From: Bin5 sp034422415
GTDB taxonomy: Bacteria; Chloroflexota; Anaerolineae; Caldilineales; Caldilineaceae
Length of the DNA stretch: 64,000 nucleotides
Assembly (NCBI GenBank): GCA_965202955.1
Contig: OZ241871.1
Span: 2,976,001 to 3,040,000, forward strand
Direction of reading: 5' to 3'
Both the position numbers and the translations under genes were made by a program. Below are positions 25,391 to 33,626 of this stretch, piece by piece. The notes beneath the pieces are model-generated. The model was not told where the DNA came from. It worked only from the letters and a program-made list of their open reading frames with translations, and did not search any database. Every line of letters starts with the position of its first letter. Within the stretch, counting starts at the first letter, position 1.

Positions 25391-26602
25391 TCAGTCTGCG
25401 TCCGGACTGTGCTGAACGCCATCCTGATCGTATGCTGTATACGTCTCGTCCACCTCGGCTACCTTAACCGGCCTGCCTTCCTGTGCCGAGCGGATCGCCG
25501 CCAACGTGGAGCGTACCGCGCGCACACCGTCCGCGCCGTTATAGCGCACCGGACGGTCTTCGCGAATCGCATCGATCAAGTGATGGACCTGGTTGATGTG
25601 GCCCTGTCCGTAGTAGCTAATCTCCGACGCCCACACACGGTCACCACCCTCATCGAAACGGAAGCATGCGGTTTCCTGTCCTTCTCGGTGCAGAACCAGA
25701 TGCTGCTGCTCGCCTTCCCACAGGAGATTATGACCGCCCTCCCCGAGCACTTCGATCATGCCCGTCTCGCCCACAACCGTCGTGCTGAATCCCTGCATGA
25801 AGTCATATTTTCCGTTGAGCCGCTCCGCCCGCACCCACACACCCTGCCGCGCCGGGTCCGCGTAGCGCCAGGTGATGATCGGAATGTCCACCTCAGCCGT
25901 GCGATACGGGTCGTGCTCTGCGCCACCGCGGCTGGGACCGCCGCCGGCTCTCGCAGCCACCGCGTAGACCTCATCAATTCGCTCGTCGCCCATCAGATAC
26001 TCGGCCGTAGCGAAGAAGTGCACCGCATGATCGAAGATCCACGGATAACGCCCGCCGCCCGACCGGGCCCCGTCCAGCCGCCACGCGCGCGCAGCCGCGT
26101 CGATATGCAGTTCATGCTGCGCGCGCCGGTGCCAGGCGCCGTGCCGCTGCCGTATCTGCAGGGGACGCCCAATCGCCCCGTTTTCGATCAGCTCGCGGGC
26201 CTTCATGTGGGGGGATAGAAAGACGTACGTCTCACCTACCAACAGCTTGACGCCCGCCCGCTCTACCGCCTGCACCGCGGCCATCCCTTCGACCACGCTG
26301 CGGCAGAAGGGTTTCTCACAATGAATATGTTTGCCGGCCCGCGCGGCCTGATCAGTCATCTCTGCGTGCAGGAAGGTCGGCGTGGCGACGTCGATTACGT
26401 CCAGGTCGTCGTCCGCCAACAGTTCCGCGTAGGAATTGTAAACGCGCTCGATGCCGTACTGCTCAGCGAAGGCCGCTGCCCGCCCGCCGTCACTGTCGCA
26501 CACCGCCACCACGCGCGCCGCAGGGTGGCTGCGGTACCCGCGGATGTGCGCGGTCGCGGCCAGTCCCAGCCCAACAATTCCTGCGCAGATCTCTGCGTCC
26601 AT
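25391..26602 (-). CDS. Gfo/Idh/MocA family oxidoreductase
   Basis: The 403-residue dehydrogenase has an N-terminal Rossmann fold (AGIVGLGLAATAHIRGY), DVIDVATPTFLHAEM near residue 80, the catalytic HCEKPFCRSV near 100, and a C-terminal alpha/beta domain. It oxidises sugar hydroxyls with NAD(P). The ATG at 26602 is chosen because GGAGAGAAG lies just upstream; a TTG five codons earlier would place the ribosome-binding site inside the gene. It sits 31 bp downstream of the LLM gene and about 90 bp upstream of the lactonase on the same strand. Length is near the upper end of the family. Another member lies at 50379-51545. Confidence 0.9.
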   Translation of the reverse strand: MDAEICAGIVGLGLAATAHIRGYRSHPAARVVAVCDSDGGRAAAFAEQYGIERVYNSYAELLADDDLDVIDVATPTFLHAEMTDQAARAGKHIHCEKPFCRSVVEGMAAVQAVERAGVKLLVGETYVFLSPHMKARELIENGAIGRPLQIRQRHGAWHRRAQHELHIDAAARAWRLDGARSGGGRYPWIFDHAVHFFATAEYLMGDERIDEVYAVAARAGGGPSRGGAEHDPYRTAEVDIPIITWRYADPARQGVWVRAERLNGKYDFMQGFSTTVVGETGMIEVLGEGGHNLLWEGEQQHLVLHREGQETACFRFDEGGDRVWASEISYYGQGHINQVHHLIDAIREDRPVRYNGADGVRAVRSTLAAIRSAQEGRPVKVAEVDETYTAYDQDGVQHSPDAD

Positions 26603-26633
26603 ACGTCTTCTCTCCAAGCAACCAAATGCGGTG

Positions 26634-27575
26634 TCATCCCGTGAATCGGGGCATGACTTCCCGCATGAACAGTTCTGATCCGGCCGTATGCGGAAAGTCG
26701 GCCATGCGGACCTGGATCAGATCGGCACCGAGGTCGACATACGCCTGCACGCTCGCAGCCACCTGGTCCGGCGTGCCAACCAGGGCAATTCTGTTCTTCG
26801 TATATGGCGATTCCAGAGCCTGTCGACGGGCCACTTCCTCCGATTCGTGAATCGAAATTACCGAGAGAGAAATCGTCTTGCGAATCTCGTTGAAGTCGCG
26901 GCCAACTGCCGCGCAATGTTCCCGCAACACGCCCAGTTTGTGGGCGAAGAGCTCCGCAGTGCCGCCGGGCATATTCCACCAGTCCGCGTGCTTGGCGACA
27001 ACGCGCAACGTCAACTGTTCGCCGCCCCCGCCAATCATCACCGGCGGCAGCGGGTCCGGCTGCGGATGGCAGTGGGCGTTCTCAATTCGATAGTAGCGTC
27101 CCTCATAACTGGCCGGCGCAACTGTCCATAGCAGTTTGGTGATCTCAACCGCCTCCTCCAGCTGGCGAATGCGGGCGGCCGGTCGCGGAAACGGCCAATT
27201 GTACGCCTTATACTCCTCTTCCAGCCAGCCCGCGCCAATGCCAAAGATGTAACGCCCGCCCGTCAGCCACTGCAGCGAGGCAGCCATCTTCGCCGTCAGC
27301 GCCGGATTGCGGTAGGACTGGCACAGTACAAGGCTGCCCCAGTCAAAGTTCGGGTAGCGGGCGGCAAAGTGTGCCAGCGTCGTCATCACTTCGGTCGCCG
27401 GTGTTTCGCGTGGCACAAAAGGTCCCCAGGGATGCACATGATCGTCCACCCACACCGATGTCATATGGCCGCCAATCAGTTGAAGATGTGTATCAATCTG
27501 TTCCAGAAAGGAGTTGGGATCGCTGCCATCCACCGGGAAGGAAGGCGCGTGCCAGCCAAAGTCAACTGAAGGCAT
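26634..27575 (-). CDS. LLM-class flavin-dependent oxidoreductase
   Basis: The 313-residue bacterial luciferase-like barrel begins MPSVDFGWHAPSFPVDG and shows the family blocks VWVDDHVHPWG (about 44-54), LVLCQSYRNPALTAKMAASLQWLTGGRYIFGIGAGW (in two runs, about 82-117), and PVMIGGGGEQLTLRVVAKHADWWN (about 168-191). Relatives use F420 or FMN to oxidise alcohols, sulfonates or other substrates. The ATG at 27575, with AGGAG 7 bases upstream, is preferred over an open extension of 54 codons. It leads the minus-strand trio with the Gfo/Idh/MocA enzyme and the lactonase. Cofactor choice (F420 versus FMN) cannot be read here. Confidence 0.9.
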   Translation of the reverse strand: MPSVDFGWHAPSFPVDGSDPNSFLEQIDTHLQLIGGHMTSVWVDDHVHPWGPFVPRETPATEVMTTLAHFAARYPNFDWGSLVLCQSYRNPALTAKMAASLQWLTGGRYIFGIGAGWLEEEYKAYNWPFPRPAARIRQLEEAVEITKLLWTVAPASYEGRYYRIENAHCHPQPDPLPPVMIGGGGEQLTLRVVAKHADWWNMPGGTAELFAHKLGVLREHCAAVGRDFNEIRKTISLSVISIHESEEVARRQALESPYTKNRIALVGTPDQVAASVQAYVDLGADLIQVRMADFPHTAGSELFMREVMPRFTG

Positions 27576-27804
27576 CGTAGGCTCCTGTGTGTGAGTCGTC
27601 AGCGAGTCAGCCGTCCGCTGCCGCCCTCCGGGCTCGACTCGCCCGAGGAAAGAAACGAACGGCAAGAGTGTAGATCGATGGTGCAAGTATAACTTTGCCA
27701 ATCTGCAGTCGCAACTACCAGGCAGCTGCTCGCCCACCTGCGGCAGCGCTTCCCACGCGAAGTGGCCACAACGCCCGACCTACATTTCGGGTGCCGAGTG
27801 TCCT

Positions 27805-27834
27805 TTGATCGTGCAATTCGGAGCGTGTTATACT
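27805..27834 (+). promoter_or_regulatory. Sigma-70-type promoter before the lipoprotein hydrolase
   Basis: TTGATC (27805-27810) and TATACT (27829-27834) are spaced by 18 bp and lie about 50 bp upstream of the GTG at 27885. The 309-bp interval 27576-27884 between the divergent LLM and hydrolase genes contains no open frame of interest besides this promoter. Confidence 0.6.
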
Positions 27835-27884
27835 GCGCCCGTGGCGCCTTCTAATGTGCAATCTCTTCGTATAGCGAGTATGTT

Positions 27885-29201
27885 GTGATCAAAGGGAATC
27901 GCCCCTCCAGCCGGCGTGCATGGTCCGTTTCGCGACTGTTCTGGCTGACCGCACTGCTGTTCGCAGCCTGTACGCCATCGCCCGAAGTGAACGTGTTCGG
28001 CTACATGATCGAGCAGAGGCTCGGTGGTCCAGTTGAGTTTTCGCCGTCGGTCGTGCGGGGCAGCCTTGCGGGTCAAGTGCTGTCTGCAGGCAAGCCGGTG
28101 GCGGGCGCCTCCGTTATCGTCGCCACGCGCACCGGAACGCCCTTCTCCGCGCGTACTGATGCCGACGGCCAGTATCGCATTGACAATATCCCGCCCGGGC
28201 AGTACGTGCCCGCGGCCGTGGCCCCCCACTTCGAGGAGACTTCGCTCAGCGGCGCGTTCGGCTTTCCCTATCCGATCACGGTTCGCCCTGGAGAGACTGC
28301 TCGAGCCCCGGCGCTCACACTGCGTCCGCATCAGCCCCGCCTGTTGCCCGCGCCCCTCCCGGATGCGGCCTCGCTTGAGGCTGGCCAGCCAATCACGCTG
28401 ACCGCCACCTTTCCTGCAGGTGCAGCCGCTTGGGCGCGCGCCTACGCCTTCGCTCGCGAGGGCGCCGTCAATGGGTCGCTGAGGCTCTATCGCCCCTTGC
28501 CTGATGCAGGCGAGAAGCTACCCCTGCTCTTTGTTCTTTTCCCCGGCGACGTTGACGACTGGGTGCCCGTGATCGTCGGCCTGGCCGATGCCGGATACAC
28601 CGTTGTCGCCCTTTCTCCTTCCGCCCACTGGAAGATCGACGTCGCCGCCCACGCCGAGGACGCGCGCCTCGCTTTGGCATTGGCCCGCGGCGGCCATCTC
28701 GGCGTGGACCTGGCCGACGTTCCCGCGGTCGCCATGGGCGGCAGCTTCACCAGCGCCATCCTAAACCGGCTGCTGCGAGACGAACGTGACCAGTTCGCTG
28801 CCTGGCTTACCTTGGGTGGCATCAGCAACGCCTTTAGCGGCAGCGCCGACTTCTACGCCCACCGCGTGTCCTTGCCCGAACGCTTTCAGTACGTGATTCC
28901 CGCGCTGGGCCCGGCCAACCTCTTCCCCCTGACATTCCTCTACTTTTCCCCCGTTTACACCGCCTCCCACCTGCCGCCGACGATGATCATTCACACCGAG
29001 GTCGATCGCATCATCCCGATCAGCCAAGCCTACGAAATGGAAGGGGCTCTGCGCGCGGTTGGCGTTCCCTTGGAGGTCCTGTACTACGAGGATGAGAGTC
29101 ATTATCTGCAGATTGGCGACGACATGACCGAGTCCGGCGAAGAGATGTTCTGGAAGACGCTGGCCTTTCTGGAAGCACATACGAAAGAAAGTGCAGAGTG
29201 A
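27885..29201 (+). CDS. Lipoprotein alpha/beta hydrolase with carboxypeptidase-regulatory-like domain
   Basis: The 438-residue protein begins with basic residues and a lipoprotein signal (LFWLTALLFAAC). Residues about 60-105 form a carboxypeptidase-regulatory-like beta sandwich: VRGSLAGQVLSAGKPVAGASVIVATR, then TDADGQYRIDNIPPGQY. An alpha/beta hydrolase domain follows, with LLFVLFPGDVDDW (oxyanion strand), a nucleophile elbow AMGGSFTSA (G-x-S), a partner Asp in HTEVDRIIP and His in EDESHYLQ. It is probably a membrane-tethered esterase or peptidase facing the outside. The GTG start at 27885 follows a good promoter. It is followed by the YgfZ-like gene 120 bp downstream. Substrate unknown. Confidence 0.82.
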   Translation: MIKGNRPSSRRAWSVSRLFWLTALLFAACTPSPEVNVFGYMIEQRLGGPVEFSPSVVRGSLAGQVLSAGKPVAGASVIVATRTGTPFSARTDADGQYRIDNIPPGQYVPAAVAPHFEETSLSGAFGFPYPITVRPGETARAPALTLRPHQPRLLPAPLPDAASLEAGQPITLTATFPAGAAAWARAYAFAREGAVNGSLRLYRPLPDAGEKLPLLFVLFPGDVDDWVPVIVGLADAGYTVVALSPSAHWKIDVAAHAEDARLALALARGGHLGVDLADVPAVAMGGSFTSAILNRLLRDERDQFAAWLTLGGISNAFSGSADFYAHRVSLPERFQYVIPALGPANLFPLTFLYFSPVYTASHLPPTMIIHTEVDRIIPISQAYEMEGALRAVGVPLEVLYYEDESHYLQIGDDMTESGEEMFWKTLAFLEAHTKESAE

Positions 29202-29324
29202 GCGGTCGTTTCGCAGTTCTCCCGGTCTTGACGGCGCTTCGCAGGCTCTTTATGATCGATTGTGAAAGGTACACCGCTCAAGGTACAGACCAACGGCAAC
29301 ATGATGCAGAAACGCGAGGTCCAG

Positions 29325-30296
29325 ATGAGCACAATACCTGCTGTCTCCATTGAAGAACGTGAGTACCAGGCGCTGGTCTCCGGCGCAGCCGTTCAACTGC
29401 GACCGCTTTTTGGCGTCTTACGTCTAACAGACATAGACCGGGTCGATTTTCTACAACGGATGACCACTAATGACATCGCCCGCCTGCAACCGGGCCAGGC
29501 CGCGTTGACCGTTCTCACCAGTCCCGTCGCCCGTATCGACGCTGTGTTCACGGTCCTCTGCCGCCAGGATGACCTTCTTCTGCTGGCGTCGAAAGGCGAG
29601 GCGGAGAATCTGCGCCAGCGCCTGCAAGGACAGATCTTCTTCATGGACAAGGTGACCGTCGACGACGAGAGCGCGGCGTTGCGCCGCCTGCGCCTATTGG
29701 GTCCGGCCGCGGGGAATCTGCTGCCGGCCGCAGGACTGCCCCAGCCGGCCGCTGATGACAGTTTCATCGAAGAGGCAGGCGTTACAGTGCTGCGTCAGGA
29801 GCGTTTCGACCTGCCCGGCTACGAAGTTATCGGCGCAGCCGACGAACTGCGTGTGCTCACGAATCGGCTAACGGCAGCCGGCGCACTGCCGCTCTCCGAC
29901 AGCCTCGCATACGAGACGCGTCGCGTCGAATTGGGCCGCCCCCAACCGGGAAGCGAGCTGACTGACGCGTCTAATCCGCTTGAAGTTGGGCTGGCATGGG
30001 TCTGCGCTGAGAACAAGGGCTGCTACACGGGTCAGGAGATCATCGCCCGCCAGATAACCTACGACAAGGTGACGCGTTCTCTCGTTCGACTGCGCAGTGA
30101 CCTTCCCCTGACCGCAGGCGACTCAGTCAGCGTTGGTGGCCGTAGCGTTGGGTCCGTCACCAGCAGTGGTCTCAGTCCGACGTGCGGACCGCTGGCGCTG
30201 GCCATCATCAAGCAGCCTCACAACGACGAAGGCGCCTCTGTCTCGGTGGAAGGCACCCCCGCGTACGTGGAACGAATCCCACATACAGGGCCTTGA
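29325..30296 (+). CDS. YgfZ/GcvT-like folate-binding protein
   Basis: The 323-residue product has the tetrahydrofolate-binding fold shared by aminomethyltransferase GcvT and the Fe-S cluster maintenance protein YgfZ. The diagnostic YgfZ motif K-G-C-Y-x-G-Q-E is present as NKGCYTGQEIIAR near residue 230; the front contains RVDFLQRMTTNDI. YgfZ-type proteins help build or repair Fe-S enzymes in a folate-dependent way. I place the start at the ATG 29325 because GAGG lies 7 bases upstream; the frame is open about 21 codons further. Lipoate ligase and a DUF503 gene follow on the same strand; a link makes sense because lipoyl synthase is an Fe-S enzyme. Confidence 0.85.
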   Translation: MSTIPAVSIEEREYQALVSGAAVQLRPLFGVLRLTDIDRVDFLQRMTTNDIARLQPGQAALTVLTSPVARIDAVFTVLCRQDDLLLLASKGEAENLRQRLQGQIFFMDKVTVDDESAALRRLRLLGPAAGNLLPAAGLPQPAADDSFIEEAGVTVLRQERFDLPGYEVIGAADELRVLTNRLTAAGALPLSDSLAYETRRVELGRPQPGSELTDASNPLEVGLAWVCAENKGCYTGQEIIARQITYDKVTRSLVRLRSDLPLTAGDSVSVGGRSVGSVTSSGLSPTCGPLALAIIKQPHNDEGASVSVEGTPAYVERIPHTGP

Positions 30297-30351
30297 GCAA
30301 CTCTGTCGTTGTACCGAGAAACATCTTCAAAAAGCTTGTTGACAACTGGCA

Positions 30352-31185
30352 ATGCCGCGTCCGCAGTGGCGTCTGATCATCGAAGAGTCTCCTCGCTCCG
30401 GCGCAGCCAACATGGCGGTTGACGAGGCGATCGCCGAGGCCGCAGCCGAAGGCGCAGTGCCGCCCTCGTTGCGCTTTTACCGCTGGCATCTCCCCACTGT
30501 CAGCCTGGGACGCCATCAGAAGGCAGCCGACGTCGACGAAGGGCAGCTCGCCGCCCGCGGCTATGACCTGGTGCGGCGAACAACGGGCGGCCGCGCAATC
30601 CTGCATACTGATGAGCTTACCTACTCCGTCGCCGGGGCAATCACAGAACCACTCATGGCCGGCGGGGTGATGGACGCCTACCTGCGCTTCAGCAACGGTC
30701 TGCTTTCCGGCCTCGAAGTTCTGGGGCTTGTCGCAAACAAGGCCGGCGCGCGCACGCGCGCCCCGCGTGACCATTCGGCAGTCTGCTTTGAGGCGCCCAG
30801 CGCCTACGAGATCACAGCGGGTGGGCTCAAACTGATGGGCAGCGCGCAGAGCCGCCGCAAAGGCTATGTTCTGCAGCATGGGAGCCTGCCGCTGTGGGGT
30901 GATATCACCCGCCTTGTGGATGTTCTTTCCGTCTCCTGTGCGGAAAAGAAGCGCCTGCGGCAGCAGCTGCCCCGGTTGGCCATCACTCTGTCCGATGCGC
31001 TGGACGTGCCGCCAGACTCAGAAAGTCTTGCATTCCCGCGCGTGGCCTCGGCCATGGCCGAAGGTTTTGCTTCGGCGCTGGAGCTTGACCTGCAGCCGGG
31101 GACACTCTCAGCGAGGGAGCTACGACGCAGCGCCGAACTGATCCGCACCCGCTTCGCCGACCCGGCCTGGACGCGCCAACGGTAG
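30352..31185 (+). CDS. Lipoate-protein ligase A family protein
   Basis: The 277-residue protein shows the biotin/lipoate ligase fold: NMAVDEAIAEA near residue 20, PTVSLGRHQ near 48, the lipoyl-binding block VRRTTGGRAILHTDELTYS (about 73-91) and the catalytic lysine region GLKLMGSAQSRRKGYVLQHGS (about 160-180). It would attach lipoate or octanoate to 2-oxoacid dehydrogenase or glycine-cleavage H proteins. It has no C-terminal accessory domain of E. coli LplA, so it may be an LplA1- or LipM-like transferase. It lies 55 bp after the YgfZ-like gene and 6 bp before the DUF503 gene, implying one transcript. Confidence 0.88.
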   Translation: MPRPQWRLIIEESPRSGAANMAVDEAIAEAAAEGAVPPSLRFYRWHLPTVSLGRHQKAADVDEGQLAARGYDLVRRTTGGRAILHTDELTYSVAGAITEPLMAGGVMDAYLRFSNGLLSGLEVLGLVANKAGARTRAPRDHSAVCFEAPSAYEITAGGLKLMGSAQSRRKGYVLQHGSLPLWGDITRLVDVLSVSCAEKKRLRQQLPRLAITLSDALDVPPDSESLAFPRVASAMAEGFASALELDLQPGTLSARELRRSAELIRTRFADPAWTRQR

Positions 31186-31191
31186 CACCAG

Positions 31192-31479
31192 ATGGCCATC
31201 GGACATCTCACCCTCGAGCTCTATCTGCCCCTTACCGCTTCCCTCAAAGAGAAGCGCGGCATCGTCAAGCCTCTTATCGCCCGCTTGCGGCGCGACTACA
31301 ACGTTTCGGTTTGCGAAGCGGACGGCCAGGACGTTCTCAGTCGCGCGGTGCTGGAGGTTGTCTGCGTCAGCCAAAACGGGGCGTTGGCTTACCGGCAACT
31401 CGAAAAGATCGCCGCGCGCGTCGAAAATTGGCGCCTTGACGCCGAGCTAATCGACTATTTTATTGAAATGGTTGCCTGA
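31192..31479 (+). CDS. DUF503 family protein
   Basis: The 95-residue protein matches DUF503 along its whole length: LTLELYLPLTASLKEKRGIVKPL at the start, then a beta strand and a C-terminal helix. DUF503 is a small ferredoxin-like fold protein of unknown function, found widely in Firmicutes and Chloroflexota and often near ribosome-maturation genes. Here it is tightly packed after the lipoate ligase (6 bp), and convergent with lgt, whose stop is about 60 bp away. No unusual features. Confidence 0.85.
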   Translation: MAIGHLTLELYLPLTASLKEKRGIVKPLIARLRRDYNVSVCEADGQDVLSRAVLEVVCVSQNGALAYRQLEKIAARVENWRLDAELIDYFIEMVA

Positions 31480-31537
31480 AACGCCAGTTATCAGCGGGTT
31501 CAGATGTATATGCGAGGCAGGCCCGCTAATCGCAGAC

Positions 31538-32491
31538 CTACTGGCGAACACCCGGGGAGGGATTGTATTTGCTCAATGCGACCAGCGAATCATCCTGGTT
31601 GTCCTGCGCAGACCACCCTCTGTGCCGCACAATCAGGAGCACGACGCAGACGGCAACACTGACAATCGCGATCCATTGGGCGGTCGCCAACTCTCCGATC
31701 ACCCACGCGTCCGGTCGGAAGAACTCCACCCAGAACCGCCCCACCGGGTAGGCGATAAAGTAGAGCAGCGCACCGTCTCCCCGGCGCAGCTTGTGACCGA
31801 ACTGCCGGTAGACCAAAAAGAGCAGCCCGAACATGAGGAGATTCCAGCCGGCTTCGTAGAAAAAAGTGGGGTGGTAGCCGTGGCTTGCGTACCAATCGAG
31901 CGTGGCCTGTGACAGATCCTCGGCTCCACAGTATCCGACCGCAATTGCAGCATCAACCACCTCTTTGGGCCGCTGGCAGGGGTAGGTCGGATTGATGTGA
32001 AACGCCCATGGCAGATTGGTAAGTTGCCCGTACAGTTCTTGATTGGCAAAGTTCCCCATCCGTCCGATCGCTTGGGCGACCAGTACGTTGAGGCCGATGT
32101 AGTCCAAGTAGCTCAGAAAGCTCAGCTTGTTGCGCCAAGTGTACAGGACGATGGCGACTATGCCGCCAGCCAAACCCCCGTAAATGCCCAGACCAGTGAA
32201 TCCGAACCCTTCTTTGCCGCCACCCCACAATCTGAAGATCTCTATAGGGTTTTCACGATAGTAGGCAAATCCCGGCCCATCGGCTGGAGTGCTGAAGACA
32301 TGATAGAGTCGGCCGCCGATGATTCCCAGTAGAAGCGTCCAGGCAAGCAGGTTCCAGATATGGTCCGGATTCTCTCCGGCGCGGGCGGCTTGGCGGGCGG
32401 ATAGCCACGCGGCAACTGCGGCTCCGCCGACGATAAAGACGCCGTACCACTGCAACGAGAATACACCGATTTCAAAAATGGTGGGATTCAT
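31538..32491 (-). CDS. lgt: Prolipoprotein diacylglyceryl transferase
   Basis: The 317-residue inner-membrane enzyme transfers diacylglycerol from phosphatidylglycerol to the lipobox cysteine of prolipoproteins. Visible Lgt features are SLQWYGVFIVGGAAVAAWL at the first helix, ILLG-type LLLGIIGGRLYHVFS, the signature region AQAIGRMGNFANQELYG (about residues 140-156), HPTFFYEAGWNL and RFWVEFFRPD near the end. The many predicted lipoproteins in this window (TRAP binding proteins, DUF4349, hydrolase) would be its substrates. It is the last gene of the minus-strand housekeeping run after the M28 peptidase. Length is slightly longer than the usual 260-290 because of an internal loop after the signature. 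Confidence 0.94.
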   Translation of the reverse strand: MNPTIFEIGVFSLQWYGVFIVGGAAVAAWLSARQAARAGENPDHIWNLLAWTLLLGIIGGRLYHVFSTPADGPGFAYYRENPIEIFRLWGGGKEGFGFTGLGIYGGLAGGIVAIVLYTWRNKLSFLSYLDYIGLNVLVAQAIGRMGNFANQELYGQLTNLPWAFHINPTYPCQRPKEVVDAAIAVGYCGAEDLSQATLDWYASHGYHPTFFYEAGWNLLMFGLLFLVYRQFGHKLRRGDGALLYFIAYPVGRFWVEFFRPDAWVIGELATAQWIAIVSVAVCVVLLIVRHRGWSAQDNQDDSLVALSKYNPSPGVRQ

Positions 32492-32624
32492 GCTCTGCCC
32501 GCTCGCTGTTTGCTCGGAAAAATCCTGTCCAGACCAAGGCAGTAGTATAGAAGATGCAGGTACTTTAGCAAAGAATTGACCCCCGCGGTTGGGCCTCCCG
32601 GGGAAGCCCTTGCCGCTATCTCCC

Positions 32625-33581
32625 TTACGGCCCCGGTGCGCCGCTCTCCAGCCAAACCTCCAGCGTTACGCCAACGCGCTCGAAACTCTCCACCCCCAGC
32701 TTGTCCATCGTATCCTCGACGGTGTGCCAGTAGGGATAGGTGAAGTCGATAATGTCGATAGCGGTGAAGCCGGCCTCGATAAAGGGCGTGTGATCGTCAA
32801 TTAAAGGTGTGCCCCGCGCAAGACTGAACCACTCCCCGTAGCCCAATTGCTTCGCAACCGCCCAAATGGCCTCGGTCAGCGCCCGGTCCGAGTTCGGCTC
32901 CCACAGAAGCTCCTGATCCGCGTCCCCGATCATGTCGACGATGACCGTGTAGCGAGGTGACCGGCACTGCTCCACACTGTCGAGATGGTCGACGAAATGA
33001 CTGCTGCCCAAAATCCAATCCCATCCTGGGATCCGCCCGTTGTCCTCGGCGTCAAAAAAGGCGAGACAGATCGTATGATCTGTGCTTGCCACGTCCAGCG
33101 TGCGCGCCAATTCCAGGAGTACGGCCACTCCCGACGCGCCGTCATTGGCGCCGGGTACCGGTTTGTCCCGATTGGCGGGGTCCGGGTCCGAATCCGAGAC
33201 CATGCGCGTGTCGTAATGCGCGCCCAGAATGATCACCGGGCCGGTACCTCTGAAAGCGATGAAGTTGCGCGCCTGCACCTCCGGCAGGGGGCGGAACGGC
33301 TGGATCAGCACATCCCAACCATTCTGGTTCAGCTCCTGCACCATCCAGTCGCCCATCTCGCGGTGTGCGCTCGTGCCGGTTATGCGCGGCCCGAAGGACA
33401 TCTGCTTTTCCGCATAGACCATCGCCTGATTCGCCGAAAACGAAACGCCCTCGACTGGCAAATCCAGCAGGCCGTAGCCCAGATAACCGAAAAACCCGGC
33501 CGATGCCGCCAGCGCCACGAGGAGGGTAAACTCAACCCGGTAATTTTTGGTGGTTTCCATAAAGCGCCTTAAGGATGACAT
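32625..33581 (-). CDS. M28 zinc peptidase / glutaminyl cyclase-like, membrane-anchored
   Basis: The 318-residue protein has an N-terminal membrane helix (FTLLVALAASAGFFGYLGYG) and an M28 catalytic domain facing outward. Zinc ligands appear in order: His/Asp in ILGAHYDTRM (about residues 120-130), Asp in PGANDGASGVAVLLELA (about 144-160), Glu/Asp in AFFDAEDNG (about 182-190), Asp in VDMIGDAD (about 220-227) and His in LIDDHTPFIEAG (about 270-281). The DAEDNG-x5-W-x2-GS layout resembles glutaminyl-peptide cyclotransferases as much as aminopeptidases. The start may be 33581 or the ATG at 33560. It lies between der and lgt on the same strand. Confidence 0.88.
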   Translation of the reverse strand: MSSLRRFMETTKNYRVEFTLLVALAASAGFFGYLGYGLLDLPVEGVSFSANQAMVYAEKQMSFGPRITGTSAHREMGDWMVQELNQNGWDVLIQPFRPLPEVQARNFIAFRGTGPVIILGAHYDTRMVSDSDPDPANRDKPVPGANDGASGVAVLLELARTLDVASTDHTICLAFFDAEDNGRIPGWDWILGSSHFVDHLDSVEQCRSPRYTVIVDMIGDADQELLWEPNSDRALTEAIWAVAKQLGYGEWFSLARGTPLIDDHTPFIEAGFTAIDIIDFTYPYWHTVEDTMDKLGVESFERVGVTLEVWLESGAPGP

Positions 33582-33626
33582 GCTTGTTCAATTGAGCGAG
33601 ATGAAGGAGGATCTTGCAGCCTCGAC

